Positions 61,625-64,000 of a stretch of 64,000 nt of DNA are shown piece by piece. The notes below the pieces were generated by a model. That model had not been told where the DNA came from, searched no databases, and worked only from the letters and a program-made list of their open reading frames with translations. Numbering within the stretch: the first letter of the stretch is position 1; each line of letters begins with the position of its first letter. This stretch comes from Tomocerus qinae (lineage: Eukaryota; Arthropoda; Collembola; Entomobryomorpha; Tomoceridae). The translations under genes and the position numbers were made by a program. Location of the stretch: assembly GCA_020055645.1 (NCBI GenBank), contig CM034547.1, forward strand, positions 15,966,513 to 16,030,512. The letters are read 5' to 3'.

Positions 61625-63947
61625 ATGTTCTCTTTCATTTTCATTCGATTTAGTATCTACAGTCTTTTATTATGTATTTTACAAATCAACTCCCTACCCT
61701 TGGATGAGAGTGGGGAGGAAAAATTGCCATTTGATTGTGGAATTTTTCCAGAGAAACATTTTGGAGGAGATCCTGTTGCTCTATCAGCTTCTCAAAAATT
61801 GGAATTCAATCCTGATACAAAGATTTTATTTGGAAAAGAATCGATTTCCGTTCTTTTGAATGAACATTGTGCTTTAGTACTGTGCACGACTACTAATAAT
61901 AATAAAAGTACAATTTGTACTGAAGTTACTGAAACGAAAGGTGATATTTCTGTAAACAGTGAGATCAGTAGTATTACTAGCACAGCTTGTTATTGTCCAT
62001 CAAAAGGTCAAAGTGTACAGAAGAAAACAACAGAGTTAACAAAAGATTGTGCTGTAATTTATAAGGATTGGCATTATTCAGGTAGAAAGGTACAAGTGAG
62101 ACATGTGGGAAGCACAGGAAGAACACGAAATTCATTTGGATCTGTTAAAGTCAAGCCTGGATGTTCGATTAGTTTTTGGTCTTCTCTACATCACAATATG
62201 CAATTTTCCTTTGTGCTTGAAAATTCCACCAGCTTAGTTAAAAATGTAAGTTAGATCATTTTTCAGATCACTTTCCACTTCTACCACACATGTAGTATCT
62301 TTATACATATATTTCTAATGGATGAGCTATGAGCATAAAAAAACAATCTATGTATTCAGCAGTGTCAATTTGTATTAATTGATTGTGCAGAATGAAAAAG
62401 ACACCCGGCTATGGTACTGTTGCTCTTGCGATTCCTGCTCGGAGACAGTATGTAAAAATGCTAGAGATGATATTAATAACACTGAAGATGACGACAACAA
62501 TTATGACTTTGCTCAATTTGCCGAATACAGTAAGAAGATAATAGGAGTTGGGAGAAATTACAGGTAGGTGTAGTTATATTTTAGCGTGAGCAATATCAAT
62601 TACAATAGCAGTTTACTATACATAGCTGGTAATAAGAATGTGGTACTAAGATGTACAACCATGACTGTACTGTCATTATGGTTTAATGGTAAGATTGCAA
62701 AGATGCAAAAAATTCATTTGGACAGTAATCAACTGCAATACATATAAAAACTCTTTTTCTCTCCTTGGCATTGTTTACCCGAAACAGATGGAATAAAACC
62801 GAGCTGTCTAAAGTTCTTAAGGAACCAGATGCTCCTATAATCTTCATGAAACCAACTTCGTCCTTCATCCAAGAAGGAACTTTGGTTAAAGTAAGACAAA
62901 AACTGCATAAATACAATTTTGCACGTCGACCACTAGCACAATACATGCACAGATGCATAAAATAAATTTTCGGCTAATGGTTGCTGAATAACAAATCGTT
63001 TTTTGAATATGTCCACTTTCAGAACAAATGACTATTTGATTTTGATACTATGTATGTGTTTAGCTTCCAACCAACCTTGGAGCAATTTTCTACGAGTTGG
63101 AACTAGGAGTCGTAATTGGGAAACGGGGAAAAGATATCTCCGAAGAAGACGCTTTGAAGCATGTCGCTGGATATTTTCTTTCTTTGGATATGACAGCCAA
63201 AGAGTTCCTGGTCATTATCCTTTCACACAAATTGTTATTGCTCGTAAATGATAACTGCAATTCGGGATGGTATAACTTATTTAATTGATGATCATGGCGA
63301 AGAAGAGCTTTATACTATCATACGCCTTACTATAGTTAAAACGTAATTCTTAATTCTTGGAGTTAATACTTAATCTTTTATAGCAGTAATGAATATTTAC
63401 ACCTCTTTATAATAACGAGTAAGAAACTCATCGCTTTTCTAGTCACTTTTGGGGAAATGTAAGGCTCAGGTAGTAATAATATTGGTTCGCTTGCCGGTTG
63501 ATGCTTTCTACTAGCGCATTGTGGTTGTTGGAGTGGATTATGTACCTACACAATGTATTATATTATAGTTAACGTCCTAATTAGTCCTGGGGTCTTAAAT
63601 ATTTTTTACAGAAAAAAGCTATTGCTGAAGGCAAACCTTGGGAAATTGGTAAAGGATTTGATTATGGCTGCCCAATTAGTTCATTCATCCCTAAGAAATT
63701 GGTACCTGATCCGAACAATCTTCAACTAACCTGCAGAGTGAATGGAAATCTAACTCAACATGAAAACACGGGCAATATGATTTTTAATGTCCGCCAATTA
63801 ATTGCTTACATTTCAAAATTCATGACACTTGAACCGTTTGATGTCATTTTAACTGGTACTCCAGACGGTTTCGGAGCCCTGGCTCCCGGAGACATTGTTG
63901 AAGGAGAGGTTGACGATTTAATGAAAATCCAATTTGAGGCAGTTTGA
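61625..63947 (+). CDS. FAHD1: secreted beta/gamma-crystallin-like module fused in frame to a FAHD1-type acylpyruvase
   Basis: Exons 61625-62245, 62391-62563, 62788-62890, 63064-63210 and 63612-63947; phases 0, 2, 0, 0 match at every junction, giving 459 aa. Residues 1-24 are a signal peptide. Residues 38-130 and 142-223 look like two crystallin-type Greek-key units: CGIFPEKHFGGD with FGKESISVLLNEHC, and CAVIYKDWHYSGRK with SFGSVKVKPGC. Each unit closes with a Cys cluster (ACYC; WYCCSC). After an acidic linker, residues 247-459 are a FAHD1 domain: KKIIGVGRNY, FMKPTSS, YELELGVVIGKR, LDMTA, GKGF, DVILTGTPDGFG. Metal ligands Glu310, Glu312 and Asp341 and Lys362 are kept. FAHD1 normally cleaves acylpyruvates and decarboxylates oxaloacetate in mitochondria, so a signal peptide is out of place. 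The 62563/62788 junction makes the last codon of GRNYR. Confidence 0.8.
62391..62563 (+). other. bridging exon of the crystallin-FAHD1 gene
   Basis: This exon starts after TTGATTGTGCAG and stays open for its full length. It encodes WYCCSCDSC, which ends the second crystallin-like unit, then an acidic linker (INNTEDDDNN), then FAQFAEYSKKIIGVGRNY, the first strand of FAHD1. No in-frame ATG or stop separates the two halves; the ATGs present are in other frames. It is therefore the physical evidence for the fusion. Confidence 0.8.
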
Positions 63948-64000
63948 ATGTTTTGTGCCTTTGAATATTCATTCTAAGCTTTAAACACAGATATTTCATA

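Noticed and set aside
62392-62541. ATG-started frame in the bridging exon as an independent FAHD1 start
   Set aside because: That ATG is in a different frame from FAHD1 and runs to a stop before the enzyme domain.

Overview
This 64 kb window is animal nuclear DNA, AT-rich, with long introns and canonical GT-AG splice signals. The gene content points to an arthropod, most likely a hexapod. It holds an orthologue of the insect 26/29 kDa cysteine proteinase and two myofilin-like muscle proteins. The exact order cannot be read from the sequence. All gene models were assembled by eye from conserved domains, open frames, splice sites and matching intron phases; none has been checked against transcripts.

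Layout: 1-9.5 kb is mostly unassigned DNA with a 21-bp minisatellite (3848-4517) bounded by inverted repeats, plus one unexplained open frame on the minus strand (5948-6484). At 9.56-16.4 kb, on the plus strand, lie six 3' exons of a CUB-sushi single-pass membrane protein; its first exon was not found. A tentative small secreted peptide lies at about 17.0-17.25 kb on the minus strand. At 19.1-30.4 kb, on the minus strand, is a complete 13-coding-exon 26/29 kDa proteinase gene (561 aa) with a TATA box and a non-coding leader exon. At 30,891-31,470 is a 580-bp non-autonomous hAT element with a perfect 8-bp target duplication. At 35.9-38.75 kb and 56.0-58.5 kb, on the minus strand, are two single-coding-exon, thick-filament-type proteins of 121 and 344 aa that share an N-terminal motif. 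About 16 kb between them has no recognisable gene. At 61.6-63.95 kb, on the plus strand, is a five-exon gene.

The last gene is the most unusual. It appears to encode a secreted, cysteine-rich beta/gamma-crystallin-like protein joined in frame to a FAHD1-type acylpyruvase/oxaloacetate decarboxylase. One uninterrupted exon carries both the end of the crystallin-like module and the start of the FAHD1 domain, with no stop and no in-frame ATG between them. Two residues that matter for catalysis in human FAHD1 are also changed. The other genes are ordinary for an arthropod and form no operon-like unit.
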